Origin: Burkholderiales bacterium
GTDB lineage: Bacteria; Pseudomonadota; Gammaproteobacteria; Burkholderiales; SG8-41
Assembly (NCBI GenBank): GCA_019749945.1
Contig: JAIEPF010000010.1
Location: 186,001 to 250,000 of the forward strand
Length of the DNA stretch: 64,000 bases
Reading direction: 5' to 3'
Below are positions 48,470 through 57,345 of this stretch, piece by piece; position 1 is the first letter of the stretch; each line of letters starts with the position of its first letter. The translations under genes were made by a program, and so were the position numbers. The notes beneath the pieces were generated by a model. It saw only the letters and a program-made list of their open reading frames with translations. It did no database searches and was not told the origin of the DNA.

Positions 48470-48934
48470 ATGGACATCATCACGGTCACGGCGCCCGGCC
48501 CCGATCTCGACGCGGTGCGCGACCTGTTCCTGGAATATGCCGGTTCGCTGAATTTCAGCCTTTGTTTCCAGGATTTTGAATCCGAGCTGGAAGGCCTGCC
48601 CGGCGCCTATGCGCCGCCGGCGGGTACGTTGCTCTTGGCGCGCATCGATGGCGCTGTCGCCGGTTGTGTCGGCGTGCGGCCGCTGGACGCCGGGCGCTGC
48701 GAAATGAAACGGCTGTACCTGCGCGAATTCTGCCGCGGCAGCGGCGGCGGGCGTGCGCTGGCGGAACGCGCCATCGTTTTTGCGCGCAAGGCGGGATACT
48801 CGCGCATGGTGCTGGATACGCTGCCGCAGATGGTGGCGGCGATGCGGCTTTATTACGACCTGGGTTTTGTGCGCTGCGCGCCGTACTACGACAACACGCC
48901 GATCAACAGCAGCTGCCTCGAGCTGGTGTTATGA
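48470..48934 (+). CDS. GNAT family N-acetyltransferase
   Basis: 154 residues. Acetyl-CoA-binding motif A reads MKRLYLREFCRGSGGGRALAERAI (about 80-103, R-G-x-G-x-G type) and motif B LYYDLGFVRCAPYYD. It begins 8 nt after the VWA stop, so it is probably in the same transcript. The substrate is unknown. Its 3' end overlaps that of the convergent thioesterase by 6 bases. Confidence 0.92.
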   Translation: MDIITVTAPGPDLDAVRDLFLEYAGSLNFSLCFQDFESELEGLPGAYAPPAGTLLLARIDGAVAGCVGVRPLDAGRCEMKRLYLREFCRGSGGGRALAERAIVFARKAGYSRMVLDTLPQMVAAMRLYYDLGFVRCAPYYDNTPINSSCLELVL

Positions 48935-49357
48935 GGCGCCGCCTGGCTTCTTGGCGGCGAGTTTTGCGTTGAAGCGCGCGGCGTCAATGATGACGCGTTC
49001 GTGGGTGCCCTCCGTGATGCGGTCGATGCCGTCGTGCGCAGTGACCGAAAAAAACAGCCGGCGGCCGTCGACGCGGTCCAGCCGCACATCGACGGTGACC
49101 GTCAGCCCCGGGGGCGTCGCCGCCAGATGGGGGAAGCTGACATGCGTGCCCAGCGACTGTTCGCGCGGCCAGTCGAGGTACGGGCGTATCGCCTCGATGC
49201 AGGCCCATTCCATCAGCCCGACCATGTAACCGGTGGCCAGCACCTGCGGCATCTGCTGGAAGGATTCCGATTCCGGATAAAGGTGCGGCACCGTCTTGTT
49301 CGGCGGCACCGTGAAGCTGAATTGGTGGGTCAGGCCGGGTTGCAGTGCAGGTTTCAT
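48929..49357 (-). CDS. Thioesterase, fluoroacetyl-CoA thioesterase (FlK)-like
   Basis: 142 residues from ATG 49357 (MKPALQPGLTHQFSFTV). Hot-dog fold with the pattern PGLTHQFSFTVPPNKTVPHLYPESESF and VLATGYMVGLMEWACIEAIRPYL (Glu at about residue 50 is the likely acid), then GTHVSFPHLAATPPG, where the conserved His lies. FlK-like proteins hydrolyse small acyl-CoAs. It is divergent from the Ldh2-type dehydrogenase. No strong ribosome-binding site was found; an earlier in-frame start at 49477 lacks homology. Confidence 0.85.
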   Translation of the reverse strand: MKPALQPGLTHQFSFTVPPNKTVPHLYPESESFQQMPQVLATGYMVGLMEWACIEAIRPYLDWPREQSLGTHVSFPHLAATPPGLTVTVDVRLDRVDGRRLFFSVTAHDGIDRITEGTHERVIIDAARFNAKLAAKKPGGAS

Positions 49358-49430
49358 GATGTGGGTGCCGCACGGGTGGGGGATTGCGCCTAGTTTAGAA
49401 TCAGAATCCACCTTCAGAAAGCTTTTTCCC

Positions 49431-50486
49431 ATGCCCGGATTACCCGTTGACGCACAAAAGCTGATCGAATTCGCCACCGCTGTTTATGCCGGGCAGGGCG
49501 TACCTGAAAAAGACGCGCGGCTGATCGCCGACACGCTGGTGCAGGCCGACCTCTGGGGCCACCAGTCGCACGGCGTGCTGCGCCTCGGCTGGTATCTCGA
49601 CCGCCTGCGCAACAAGGTGATGAACCCGGTGACGCAGCCGGAGTTTGTCATCGACGGCGGTGCGCTGGCGGTGATCGACGGCCACGACGGCATCGGCCAT
49701 GTGCTGGCGAAACTCGCCGCCGAGGAGGCCGTCAAACGCGCGAAAACCCACGGCATCGGCGCGGTCGGCGTGCGCATGTCCAACCATTTCGGCACCTGCA
49801 TGTATTACACGCTGATGGGGGCCAGGGCAGGCTGCGTGATGATGCTGACCTCCAACGGCGGGCCGGCGATGGCGCCCTGGGGCGGGCGCAAAAAAATCGT
49901 CGGCACCAATCCCTGGTCGATCGCGGCGCCGGCGGGCAAACACCCGCCTTTCGTGGTCGACATGGCGAACACCGGTGTTGCGCGCGGCAAGATTTATCTC
50001 GCGCGCAACAAGCGGCAGAAAATTCCCCTGGGCTGGGCGATCAGCGCCGACGGCGTGCCGACCACCGATCCGCAGGAGGCCATCGACGGCATCATCCTGC
50101 CGATGGCGGAGCACAAGGGTTATGCCATCGCGGCGATGGTCGACATGATGTCCGGCGTGCTGACCGGCAGCGGTTTCCTGTCGGCGGTGCACAGCCCGTA
50201 CCAGACCGCGGAGAAAAGCAACTGCGGCCATTTCATGCTGGCCATCAACATCGAGGCGATGCAGCCGCTGGCCGCATTCAATGCGCGCATGGAGCAGTTC
50301 ATCGCCGAGATCAAGTCGGTGCCGCTGGCGCAGGGTTTTGACGAGGTGTTTTATCCGGGCGAGATGGAGGCGCGCAACAACACGCGCAACCGTGCAAAGG
50401 GGATTCAATTTCCGGATGACACCATTGCCGATCTGAGGCGGATTGCCGCTGAAACGGGACTGGAGAAGCTGCTGCCTGCGATGTAG
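49431..50486 (+). CDS. Ldh2/malate dehydrogenase-type NAD(P)-dependent oxidoreductase (YlbC/ComC family)
   Basis: 351 residues from ATG 49431 (MPGLPVDAQKLIEFATAVY). Family segments: DLWGHQSHGVLRLGWYLDRL (41-60), VGVRMSNHFGTCMYYTL with the catalytic His, MMLTSNGGPAMAPWGGRKKIVGTNPWSIAAPAG, and KGYAIAAMVDMMSGVLTGS. Substrates in this family are 2-hydroxy acids such as malate, lactate, sulfolactate or ureidoglycolate. No fixed neighbour narrows it. The start lies 73 nt from the divergent thioesterase. Confidence 0.93.
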   Translation: MPGLPVDAQKLIEFATAVYAGQGVPEKDARLIADTLVQADLWGHQSHGVLRLGWYLDRLRNKVMNPVTQPEFVIDGGALAVIDGHDGIGHVLAKLAAEEAVKRAKTHGIGAVGVRMSNHFGTCMYYTLMGARAGCVMMLTSNGGPAMAPWGGRKKIVGTNPWSIAAPAGKHPPFVVDMANTGVARGKIYLARNKRQKIPLGWAISADGVPTTDPQEAIDGIILPMAEHKGYAIAAMVDMMSGVLTGSGFLSAVHSPYQTAEKSNCGHFMLAINIEAMQPLAAFNARMEQFIAEIKSVPLAQGFDEVFYPGEMEARNNTRNRAKGIQFPDDTIADLRRIAAETGLEKLLPAM

Positions 50487-50502
50487 CGGAGCTAACACTT
50501 GG

Positions 50503-50617
50503 CCGTTCGCCCTGAGCCCTTCGGCGATGCTCAGGGCAGGCTTGTCGAAGGGCGGGCTTCGACAGGCTCAGCCCGAACGGGGGGGGATTTAGTAATGTAG
50601 GGCGGGAGCATCCCGCC
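50503..50617. repeat. TTCGACAGGCTCAG-type repeat plus a GGCGGGA hairpin
   Basis: CCGTTCGCCCTGAGCCC at the left pairs with GGCTCAGCCCGAACGG at the right (50503-50580). A separate stem GGCGGGA-GCA-TCCCGCC follows at 50601-50617. It lies between two convergent genes and may terminate both. This type of element is common in proteobacteria. Confidence 0.85.
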
Positions 50618-50634
50618 GGTCCGTGCTGCTGGTT

Positions 50635-52449
50635 TTACTGCCGCCGGTCGCCGCCGGGCGGCGGCGCGACTTTCATGATTTCATCGATGGTGGTGACGCC
50701 GGCGGCGATTTTCATCGCGCCGCTGATGCGCAGCGGTTTCATGCCGTCCTTGTAGGCGGCGTCGCGTATCGCTTCGAGGTCGGCGGCGGCGACCACGCGT
50801 TCGCGCAGCGGCGGCGACATGATCATCATTTCGTAAATGCCGATGCGCCCCATGTAGCCGGTCATGCGGCATTCCAGACAGCCCTTGTTGATGTAGGTCT
50901 TGCCGCGCGGGTTGGCGGCTTTCCACGGCGTGACCAGGCTGTCCCACACCGCGTCGTCGTAATCGTGTTTTTCCTTGCAATGCGGGCACAGCGTGCGCAC
51001 CAGGCGCTGCGCCATCACGCCGAGCAGGGTCGATTGCAGCAAATAGGGCGGCACGCCGAGGTCGAGCAGGCGGCTCACCGCCGCCGGCGCGTCATTGGTA
51101 TGGAGTGTCGACAGCACCAGGTGGCCGGTCAGCGCGGCCTGGATCGCCATCTCGGCGGTTTCGAGGTCGCGGATCTCGCCGACCATGATGATGTCCGGGT
51201 CCTGGCGCATCAGCGTGCGGATGCCGGCGGCGAAATCGACGCCGATGTTGGCCTGCACCTGCATCTGGTTGAAGCTGGGCTCGACCATTTCGATCGGGTC
51301 TTCGACGGTGCAGACGTTGACTTCGGGTTGCGCCAGCTGTTTCAGCGTCGAGTACAGCGTGGTGGTCTTGCCCGAGCCGGTGGGGCCGGTGACGAGGATG
51401 ATGCCGTGCGGTTTTCCGGAAATCTGGCCCCACTTTTTTTCTTCTTCGTCGGAGAAACCGAGTTCCTTGTAATCCTTGACCAGGTTTTCCGGATCAAAAA
51501 TCCGCATCACCATTTTTTCGCCGAAGGCGGTGGGCATGGTCGACAGCCGCAGCTCGACTTCGCCGCCGTCGGGCGCCACGGTTTTGAGGCGCCCGTCCTG
51601 CGGCCGGCGTTTTTCGACGACGTCCATGCGGCCCAGCACCTTGATGCGCGAGGTCATCGCCGCCATCACCGGCGTCGGGATCTGGTAGACCTGATGCAGC
51701 ACGCCGTCGATGCGGAAGCGCACATTGCCGGATTCGCGCCGCGGTTCGAGGTGGATGTCGCTGGCGCGCTGCTCGAAGGCGTAATTGAACAGCCAGTCGC
51801 AGATGTGCACGACATGCTGGTCATTGGCGTCGAGCTGGCCGCTGCGGCCCAGCTGCACCAGTTGTTCGAAGTTGGCGATTTCCGAAACCGCGCCCTTGTC
51901 CTTGTCATTCGCGCCCTTGACCGAACGCGCAAGGTTGTAGAACTCGACGACATAACCCTGGATATCGACCGGGTTGGCGATGGCGCGCTTGATGTCGAGG
52001 CGCAGCACCTGCTTCAGCGAGGCCTCCCAGCCGCGCACCCAGGGTTCGGCGGTGGCGATGGTGGCCTCGCGGGTGGTCACGCTGACCGGCAGGATCTTGT
52101 AACGCGCGGCATAGGCGTTCGACATCACCTTGGTCACCGCGGTGAAGTCGATCTTGAACGGGTCGATGTGCAGGTAGGGCAGGCCGGATTTGTCGGCGAG
52201 CCACTGCGTCAGCGTTTCGACGGTCAGCAGCTTGCGCGGATTTTTCGGGTCTTTCCATTTCTGGTCGGCGATGACCACCAGCGGATGCACGTCAGTGCGG
52301 CTGTGGCGGCGGTTGGCGACCAGCTTTTCCGCCTCTTCCTTCGGCACCATGCCGTCGGCAATCAGGTCGGTAATGACCTGCGCCAGCGTCAGCGGCCGGT
52401 CGCCCTGGGGCGGCGCGGGGGTGACGGCAGGTGTGGGCGCGGGGCACAT
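50635..52449 (-). CDS. Type II/IV secretion ATPase, GspE/PilB family
   Basis: 604 residues from ATG 52449; in-frame ATGs at 52494 and 52527 would add 15 or 26 residues, and none has a good ribosome-binding site. The N-terminal region (MshEN-like, about 20-150) is followed by the secretion ATPase domain: ASDIHLEPR, Walker A GPTGSGKTTTLYSTL (about 345), the Asp box, Walker B DIIMVGEIRDLETAE, the His box TGHLVLSTLHTND, and a zinc-binding CPHC...CLEC pair with about 40 residues between. Such ATPases power pilus or pseudopilus assembly. No pilC, pilD or gsp partners are nearby, so this is an isolated copy. Confidence 0.92.
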   Translation of the reverse strand: MCPAPTPAVTPAPPQGDRPLTLAQVITDLIADGMVPKEEAEKLVANRRHSRTDVHPLVVIADQKWKDPKNPRKLLTVETLTQWLADKSGLPYLHIDPFKIDFTAVTKVMSNAYAARYKILPVSVTTREATIATAEPWVRGWEASLKQVLRLDIKRAIANPVDIQGYVVEFYNLARSVKGANDKDKGAVSEIANFEQLVQLGRSGQLDANDQHVVHICDWLFNYAFEQRASDIHLEPRRESGNVRFRIDGVLHQVYQIPTPVMAAMTSRIKVLGRMDVVEKRRPQDGRLKTVAPDGGEVELRLSTMPTAFGEKMVMRIFDPENLVKDYKELGFSDEEEKKWGQISGKPHGIILVTGPTGSGKTTTLYSTLKQLAQPEVNVCTVEDPIEMVEPSFNQMQVQANIGVDFAAGIRTLMRQDPDIIMVGEIRDLETAEMAIQAALTGHLVLSTLHTNDAPAAVSRLLDLGVPPYLLQSTLLGVMAQRLVRTLCPHCKEKHDYDDAVWDSLVTPWKAANPRGKTYINKGCLECRMTGYMGRIGIYEMMIMSPPLRERVVAAADLEAIRDAAYKDGMKPLRISGAMKIAAGVTTIDEIMKVAPPPGGDRRQ

Positions 52450-52693
52450 GGAGGCTGAATATACCAATTTCTTCAATGATTTACCCGATTGCATCCGCCG
52501 CGATACTGCGGGCGCTGCCGGATTCATGCCGCGTCTTTTGATTGCACCTATAAAGGGCATATATTCTGTCATTGCACCAACTCTGTGCCATGCAATGCGG
52601 CTGTTGGACAATAATGGTAATAAAAACAATAGTTTGTAATCAGGAACAAGTATTGCTTTGTAGTTCCGGATTCATTTTCAGGGGAGGAGACCC

Positions 52694-53896
52694 ATGGAAG
52701 CCGTCAAAATCAGCACCGACACCTTGTTCATCCTGCTCGGCGCCATCATGGTGCTGGCGATGCATTCCGGCTTTGCGTTTCTCGAAGTCGGCACGGTGCG
52801 CCGCAAAAACCAGGTCAATGCCCTGGTCAAGATCCTGACCGACTTCGCGGTATCCACCATCGTCTATTTTTTCGTCGGTTACGGCGTGGCCTATGGCGTG
52901 TCGTTCATGGTCGGCGCCGAACAGCTGGCGCAGAAAAGCGGCTTTGAAGTCACCAAATTCTTTTTCCTGCTGACTTTTGCCGCGGCAGTGCCGGCGATCA
53001 TCTCCGGCGGCATCGCCGAACGCGCGCGGTTTTATCCGCAGCTGGTGGCCACGGCGGTCATCGTCGGCCTGATCTACCCGTTTTTTGAAGGCATCGCCTG
53101 GAACAATCGTTATGGCGTGCAGGCCTGGATCGAATCGGTTGCCGGCGCACCTTTCCATGACTTCGCCGGTTCGGTGGTGGTCCATGCCGTGGGCGGCTGG
53201 CTGGCGCTGGCCGCGGTACTCCTGCTCGGACCACGCATCGGCCGTTATCCGAAAGAGGGTGGCGTTGCCGCGCAGCCGCCGTCGAGCATTCCCTTTCTCG
53301 CGCTGGGTGCGTGGATCCTGACCGTGGGCTGGTTCGGCTTCAACGTGATGTCGGCGCAGACCATCGACAAGATTTCCGGCCTGGTCGCGGTCAATTCGCT
53401 GATGGCGATGGCCGGCGGCATCGTCGCGGCACTGATTGTCGGCCGCAATGATCCGGGTTTTGTCCACAACGGACCGCTGGCCGGGCTGGTCGCCGTGTGT
53501 GCGGGTTCGGATGTGATGCATCCTGCGGGCGCTCTGGCCACCGGTACTGTCGCCGGCGCCTTGTTCGTTTACATGTTCACGCTGACGCAGAACAAACTGA
53601 AAATCGACGATGTGCTCGGTGTGTGGCCGCTGCACGGCCTGTGCGGCGTCTGGGGCGGTATCGCCTGCGGCATTTTCGGCTCGAAGGCGCTGGGCGGATT
53701 GGGTGGTGTCAGCCTCACCGCACAGCTGATTGGAACCGGGCTGGGCGTGGTGATTGCGCTGGTTGGCGGCTTTGTGGTTTACGGTGCGCTGAAGGCCGTG
53801 GTCGGCATACGGCTGGATCGGGAGCAGGAGTTCAACGGTTCTGATCTGTCGATCCACAAGATCGGGGCGACTTCGGAAAACGATTCCGGCTGGTAA
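52694..53896 (+). CDS. amt: Ammonium transporter, Amt family
   Basis: 400 residues with about 11 transmembrane segments and GGGGAGGAG before ATG 52694. Conserved Amt features are HDFAGSVVVHAVGGW (Asp and first pore His, about 155-165) and VWPLHGLCGVWGGI (second pore His, about 312). NALVKILTDFAVSTIVYFFVGYGVAYG is the early signature. No glnK follows, which is unusual since amt and glnK are generally paired. AT-rich sequence (AATAAAAACAATAG, 52620-52633) lies in its leader. Confidence 0.95.
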   Translation: MEAVKISTDTLFILLGAIMVLAMHSGFAFLEVGTVRRKNQVNALVKILTDFAVSTIVYFFVGYGVAYGVSFMVGAEQLAQKSGFEVTKFFFLLTFAAAVPAIISGGIAERARFYPQLVATAVIVGLIYPFFEGIAWNNRYGVQAWIESVAGAPFHDFAGSVVVHAVGGWLALAAVLLLGPRIGRYPKEGGVAAQPPSSIPFLALGAWILTVGWFGFNVMSAQTIDKISGLVAVNSLMAMAGGIVAALIVGRNDPGFVHNGPLAGLVAVCAGSDVMHPAGALATGTVAGALFVYMFTLTQNKLKIDDVLGVWPLHGLCGVWGGIACGIFGSKALGGLGGVSLTAQLIGTGLGVVIALVGGFVVYGALKAVVGIRLDREQEFNGSDLSIHKIGATSENDSGW

Positions 53897-53905
53897 AGCC
53901 AGCGA

Positions 53906-53991
53906 CGTCATTCCGGCGCAAGCCGGAATCCAGTCAGGTGGTTGCGGTTTCGAGACTGCATTTCTGGACCCCGGCTTTCGCCGGGGTGACG
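53906..53991. repeat. GTCATTCCGGC double-hairpin repeat, copy 2
   Basis: CGTCATTCCGGCGCAAGCC begins it and CCCCGGCTTTCGCCGGGG forms the second stem-loop. It is the counterpart of the element at 30869-30937, here between the convergent amt gene and the unknown secreted-protein gene. Confidence 0.85.
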
Positions 53992-54061
53992 AATATGAAA
54001 TCGGATTGTCGCAACACAGCGCATCGCCTAACAGTTTGCGGTGTGCTGTGCTGGCGCAGAT

Positions 54062-54205
54062 TTATTCCTTTAGTTCAAAGGATTTAATCAAGTCAATAAA
54101 GGCGGGAAACAAGCGGTCCCACTCATGCATATATTTATGAATGTGGCTGTCGTTGATTCTTACTGTTGGTCCACCAGGGATGACGAAGGTGGTATCTAAA
54201 CCTTT
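54062..54205 (-). pseudogene. In-frame open extension beyond the TAG stop of the secreted-protein gene
   Basis: After the TAG at 54206-54208 the same reading frame continues as Lys-Gly-Leu-Asp for 47 codons to TAA at 54062-54064. It includes the protein-like segments FVIPGGPTVRIND and WDRLFPAFIDLIKSFE. It could be the true C-terminus of a gene broken by a nonsense mutation, or the remnant of a separate gene. No start codon with a ribosome-binding site was seen. Confidence 0.4.
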
Positions 54206-54793
54206 CTATAGCGGCGACACCCTAAATGCGTAAGGATTTCCAGATGGCGTTTTTGGCCATTGTTCGCCGGACACCAGTATTGACCATTGTTTGCCGTTTA
54301 TTTGCAGAAAAGAAAGGCCGGGATATTTGCTGGGTATTTTCTGCATATCAAATTTAAGTATCCGGTTCAGCGATACGTATCTGTCCACGACGGGAGGTGT
54401 TGTAGGTGGCATTAGAATCACTCGATACGCATCTATGTCTCCACTGCCGGGGATTATTGTCTTGAATCCCGTTAGTGAGGGCCATCTAATACCCAAAAAT
54501 ACACTGCCGGAATTGCATGTGCCCCCGCCAATATATTCATATGGAATTTTGTAGGTAATCCCCCCCATTTTTGCGTGCGTGTATTTTTTGCCTTGGCTGT
54601 CGATAATTGATTTGCACAGACTTTTATCTGTGGCGGAAATTTTCAGATTTGAAGGAACTTGGTTTTTGTCGAGACCGACATTGCTTGCGGCAGTTGCATT
54701 TGTGAGCGCGCAAGAAAACAGGAAAACAAAGACATTCAAGTGCAAAAAAAATTGCTGATTAATGAATCCGGTAAGTTTGCTTTGTATCTTCAT
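54206..54793 (-). CDS. Secreted protein of unknown function, AT-richer than its surroundings
   Basis: 195 residues from ATG 54793. The signal peptide runs through FINQQFFLHLNVFVFLFSCALTNATA. The mature part has two cysteines (SLCKS and GGTCNSG) and Tyr- and Ile-rich beta-strand-like segments (KIPYEYIGG, DRYVSLNRILKFDMQKIPSKYPGLSF), with IRWPSLTGFKTIIPGSGD. I do not recognise the family. Codon use is markedly richer in A and T than the neighbouring genes, suggesting recent acquisition. The end region is discussed as an interrupted frame. Confidence 0.7.
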   Translation of the reverse strand: MKIQSKLTGFINQQFFLHLNVFVFLFSCALTNATAASNVGLDKNQVPSNLKISATDKSLCKSIIDSQGKKYTHAKMGGITYKIPYEYIGGGTCNSGSVFLGIRWPSLTGFKTIIPGSGDIDAYRVILMPPTTPPVVDRYVSLNRILKFDMQKIPSKYPGLSFLQINGKQWSILVSGEQWPKTPSGNPYAFRVSPL

Positions 54794-54804
54794 GCTTCGG
54801 ATTT

Positions 54805-55656
54805 TCAGCCGAAAGTCGCAGTACCGCGCATCGCGTAATTCCCCGCGGCATTCGCAGTCCACAACTCCACGGATTTGCCGTCGGCCGCGGGCTGACCGTT
54901 GACGCTGAAGGTCTCCTGGTGAAACACCGGGTGCGTGGCGCGGTAATCCAGTGTGCGTACCGGACGTGGATCACTGTGGCGGCATAAATCCAGCAACAGT
55001 GTTGTCTGCAGCGGGCCGTGCACGATCAGGCCCGGATAACCTTCGGCCTGGCGGCAGTAGTCGATGTCGTAATGAATGCGGTGGCCGTTGAAGGTGATCG
55101 CGGAATAGCGAAACAGCATGGCTTCATTGGCCTGCAGTTCGCGCCGCCACGCTGCGGTCTGCGGCGCCGGTTTGCCCACGGGTGGCGCGTCGCCCGCTTT
55201 GGCGGCTTCGCGGTAGACGATGTCGTGTTCTTCGACGATGGCGACGGTGCCGCCGGCTTTGATGCTGTGGCGCACCGTGACAAACACCAGGTCGCCGCTT
55301 TTGCCGGACTTGGCTTCCACCGACAGGATTTCGGATTCGCGGCTGATGCTGTCGCCGACGCGCAGCGGCGCGCGGAAATCGATGCGACCGCCGGCCCACA
55401 TGCGCCGTGGCAGCGAGACCGGCGGCAGGAAGCCGCCGCGTTTGGGATGGCCGTCGTGACTCAGGTCGGTATTGACTGCGGTTTCGAGGAAATAAAGCCA
55501 GTGGCTGCTCAGCGGAATCGCGTCGCCGGTTTTTGGCGGCGGATCCCTGCGGTCCAGCGTTGCGGCCAGTGCCCGCACCGGAAAGGCAGTGGCGATGTCG
55601 TGGTGGGTTTTTTTTTTGCCGATCCAGCTGCGCAGGTGGTTGAGATCGATGTTCAT
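54805..55656 (-). CDS. HTD2/MaoC-like FAS1-type dehydratase (mesaconyl-C4-CoA hydratase-like)
   Basis: 283 residues. Two hot-dog halves: the N-terminal half has LPRRMWAGGRIDFRAPLRVGDSISR, and the C-terminal half has LFRYSAITFNGHRIHYDIDYCR (about 180-201) with the conserved His and Asp, then LIVHGPLQTTLLLDL. This matches the group containing mesaconyl-C4-CoA hydratase and mitochondrial HTD2. It adds or removes water on an acyl-CoA. It is encoded 23 nt after MmgE/PrpD. The start codon is preceded directly by an AT-rich motif (copy e) and no clear ribosome-binding site. Confidence 0.9.
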   Translation of the reverse strand: MNIDLNHLRSWIGKKKTHHDIATAFPVRALAATLDRRDPPPKTGDAIPLSSHWLYFLETAVNTDLSHDGHPKRGGFLPPVSLPRRMWAGGRIDFRAPLRVGDSISRESEILSVEAKSGKSGDLVFVTVRHSIKAGGTVAIVEEHDIVYREAAKAGDAPPVGKPAPQTAAWRRELQANEAMLFRYSAITFNGHRIHYDIDYCRQAEGYPGLIVHGPLQTTLLLDLCRHSDPRPVRTLDYRATHPVFHQETFSVNGQPAADGKSVELWTANAAGNYAMRGTATFG

Positions 55657-55687
55657 TTATAAGTATTTGATTTTATTAATTAATTTT
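55657..55687. promoter_or_regulatory. AT-rich TAAGTATTTG motif (copy e)
   Basis: TAAGTATTTGATTTTATTAA lies between the MmgE stop and the hydratase start; 55660-55672 is an exact IHF consensus match on the reverse strand. The sequence around it is nearly identical to copy f over about 20 bases. Confidence 0.5.
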
Positions 55688-57113
55688 TAAGCGCCAAGAC
55701 ACGGGCCAGATCGCGTGTGCTGTGCTGGTCCATGGCCAGCACGGCCTTGCGGATGCGCTCGGCCTGCGGTTTGGCAATCACCAGCGACGCGTTATCGAAG
55801 AATTTCTCGCTGATGTCTTGCGCCGACAAGGCACGTTCACCGGCGCCGCGGTTGATTTTTTCCATGTGCACCAGTTCGCGGCCGTCCTTGGTGGTGACCA
55901 CCACGCCGCCGGAGAAATATTTGGGGAAGGCCGAATCCGGATCGGCTTCGTGGTGCACTTTCTGCGCGAGTGCGAGGATCGCGGCATCGTTCAAGGCATC
56001 GGTCTCGAGTTCGGCAAAACCGAATTTGCCGCGGACGAAGCAGGCGGCGAGCACGAACTGCACGCTGAACTTGGCCATGTAGTCCGATACCGGCTTGCGA
56101 CGCATGTCCGCCGGCTCGGCGATGTAGTGGAAGGTTTCGGGATGGAGCAGTGCGCGGATTTTGACGATGTCTTCCGGCTTCACATGGTGTTTGCGCCGGA
56201 TCGCCAGTGCGGAGTCGGCGCAGGCATGCAGCAGGTGGCAGATCGGGTAGGGTTTGATCGCGACTTCATTGAGCAGCCATTCCTGGCCGAGATTGCGCGT
56301 CATTGCGCCCATGTCGACTTCATTAAAACGGGTGCCGGTGTGCGAACGGAAAATGCCGTCGGCGCCTTCGTAGATTTTACGGGTGCCGATAAAGCCGCCG
56401 CTGGCCAGTGCGGCTGCGGTGATGCCGCCGACGCCCGCCCAGGCCGGATGCAGGCGTTTGTTCCAGGCGCCGTCGGCGCGGTGTTCGGAAATGGCGGAGG
56501 CGGTGCTGCCGGCAAAACCCTGTGCGTATTGCAGGCGCTGCGGACTGAGATTGAACAATTTCCCGGCTGCTACCGCGCAACCGAAATGGCCGGCGATGCC
56601 GGTGGTGTGGAAGCCGTTGGTGTGCATGGTGCCGGCGGCAGCGACACCCAGGCGGGTCGCGATTTCAACGCCGAGGATGTACGCCAATAACAGATCTGCG
56701 CCAGCGGCATCGCGTTTTTCGGCGAGGCCCAGCGCGCAGGGGAATGCGCTGGAGCTCGGATGCACGATGGCCCCCGGATGGGTATCGTCATAATCGAGGC
56801 CGTGGGCGAGGATGCCGTTCATCAGCACCGCATCACGCATCGGCAGGGTGACGTTCATGCCGATCACGCTGTTGCTGCCTTTCTCGGCGATATTGCTGAT
56901 GCCGGCCAGCGCGTGCTGGGCAAAATCAAAACGGGTGGCGGCGAGGGCGGTACCGACGACGTCGAGCACATGCAGCTTGGCGTTTTCGCGCACGGCTGCG
57001 GGCACCGCATCCGGCGTCAGGTTGGCGGCGAAGGCGGCAATCTGCTGCGAAATGGACAAAACATCGGAAGTGGAGGCATTCGCTGCGGTGGCGGGAGCGG
57101 TCTGGGCAGGCAT
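55680..57113 (-). CDS. MmgE/PrpD family protein
   Basis: 477 residues. N-terminal helical domain with the family segment NGILAHGLDYDDTHPGAIVHPSSSAFPCALGLAEK and GFHTTGIAGHFGCAVAAGKLF; C-terminal domain from about residue 290 (YPICHLLHACADSALAIRRKH). It differs from the member at 27151-28485 in the Asp/His segment context, so they are not recent duplicates. It is followed by a hydratase acting on CoA esters, suggesting a branched or methylated dicarboxylate route. The N-terminal 15 residues are Ala/Thr-rich and poorly conserved. Confidence 0.93.
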   Translation of the reverse strand: MPAQTAPATAANASTSDVLSISQQIAAFAANLTPDAVPAAVRENAKLHVLDVVGTALAATRFDFAQHALAGISNIAEKGSNSVIGMNVTLPMRDAVLMNGILAHGLDYDDTHPGAIVHPSSSAFPCALGLAEKRDAAGADLLLAYILGVEIATRLGVAAAGTMHTNGFHTTGIAGHFGCAVAAGKLFNLSPQRLQYAQGFAGSTASAISEHRADGAWNKRLHPAWAGVGGITAAALASGGFIGTRKIYEGADGIFRSHTGTRFNEVDMGAMTRNLGQEWLLNEVAIKPYPICHLLHACADSALAIRRKHHVKPEDIVKIRALLHPETFHYIAEPADMRRKPVSDYMAKFSVQFVLAACFVRGKFGFAELETDALNDAAILALAQKVHHEADPDSAFPKYFSGGVVVTTKDGRELVHMEKINRGAGERALSAQDISEKFFDNASLVIAKPQAERIRKAVLAMDQHSTRDLARVLALKN

Positions 57114-57242
57114 GGGAGATGGTCCTGTACGGTGACGTGAAACGATGACTGTAGCAGCTTGGTCAGTCGCGCATGGCTGTGGTTTCGCAATCTGGGCGCC
57201 GGTTTGTCGTTAAGTGTAATGATCGCTGCGGCCCGGGAACCC

Positions 57243-57248
57243 TATAAT
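57243..57248 (+). promoter_or_regulatory. Possible -10 element for terC
   Basis: A perfect TATAAT 98 bases upstream of the TerC start; the expected -35 position (TGATCG) is poor. The leader between them is 90 or so bases and was examined for a yybP-ykoY-type manganese riboswitch without success. Confidence 0.35.
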
Positions 57249-57345
57249 GAAAACCGGCTCTCGGCAGTGCCGCATGCACTATGATGTTCCGCACGATCTT
57301 GTTGCCATATCAACCGTTTGTTTTTATTGAGTAAAAGAGGCGCAC

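Noticed and set aside
50623..52458. A 611-codon open frame antisense to the PilB/GspE gene
   Set aside because: It has no recognisable domain, while the opposite strand has all secretion-ATPase motifs.
57114..57345. A manganese-type (yybP-ykoY) riboswitch upstream of terC
   Set aside because: I did not find the conserved loops of that aptamer; only a -10-like TATAAT is present.
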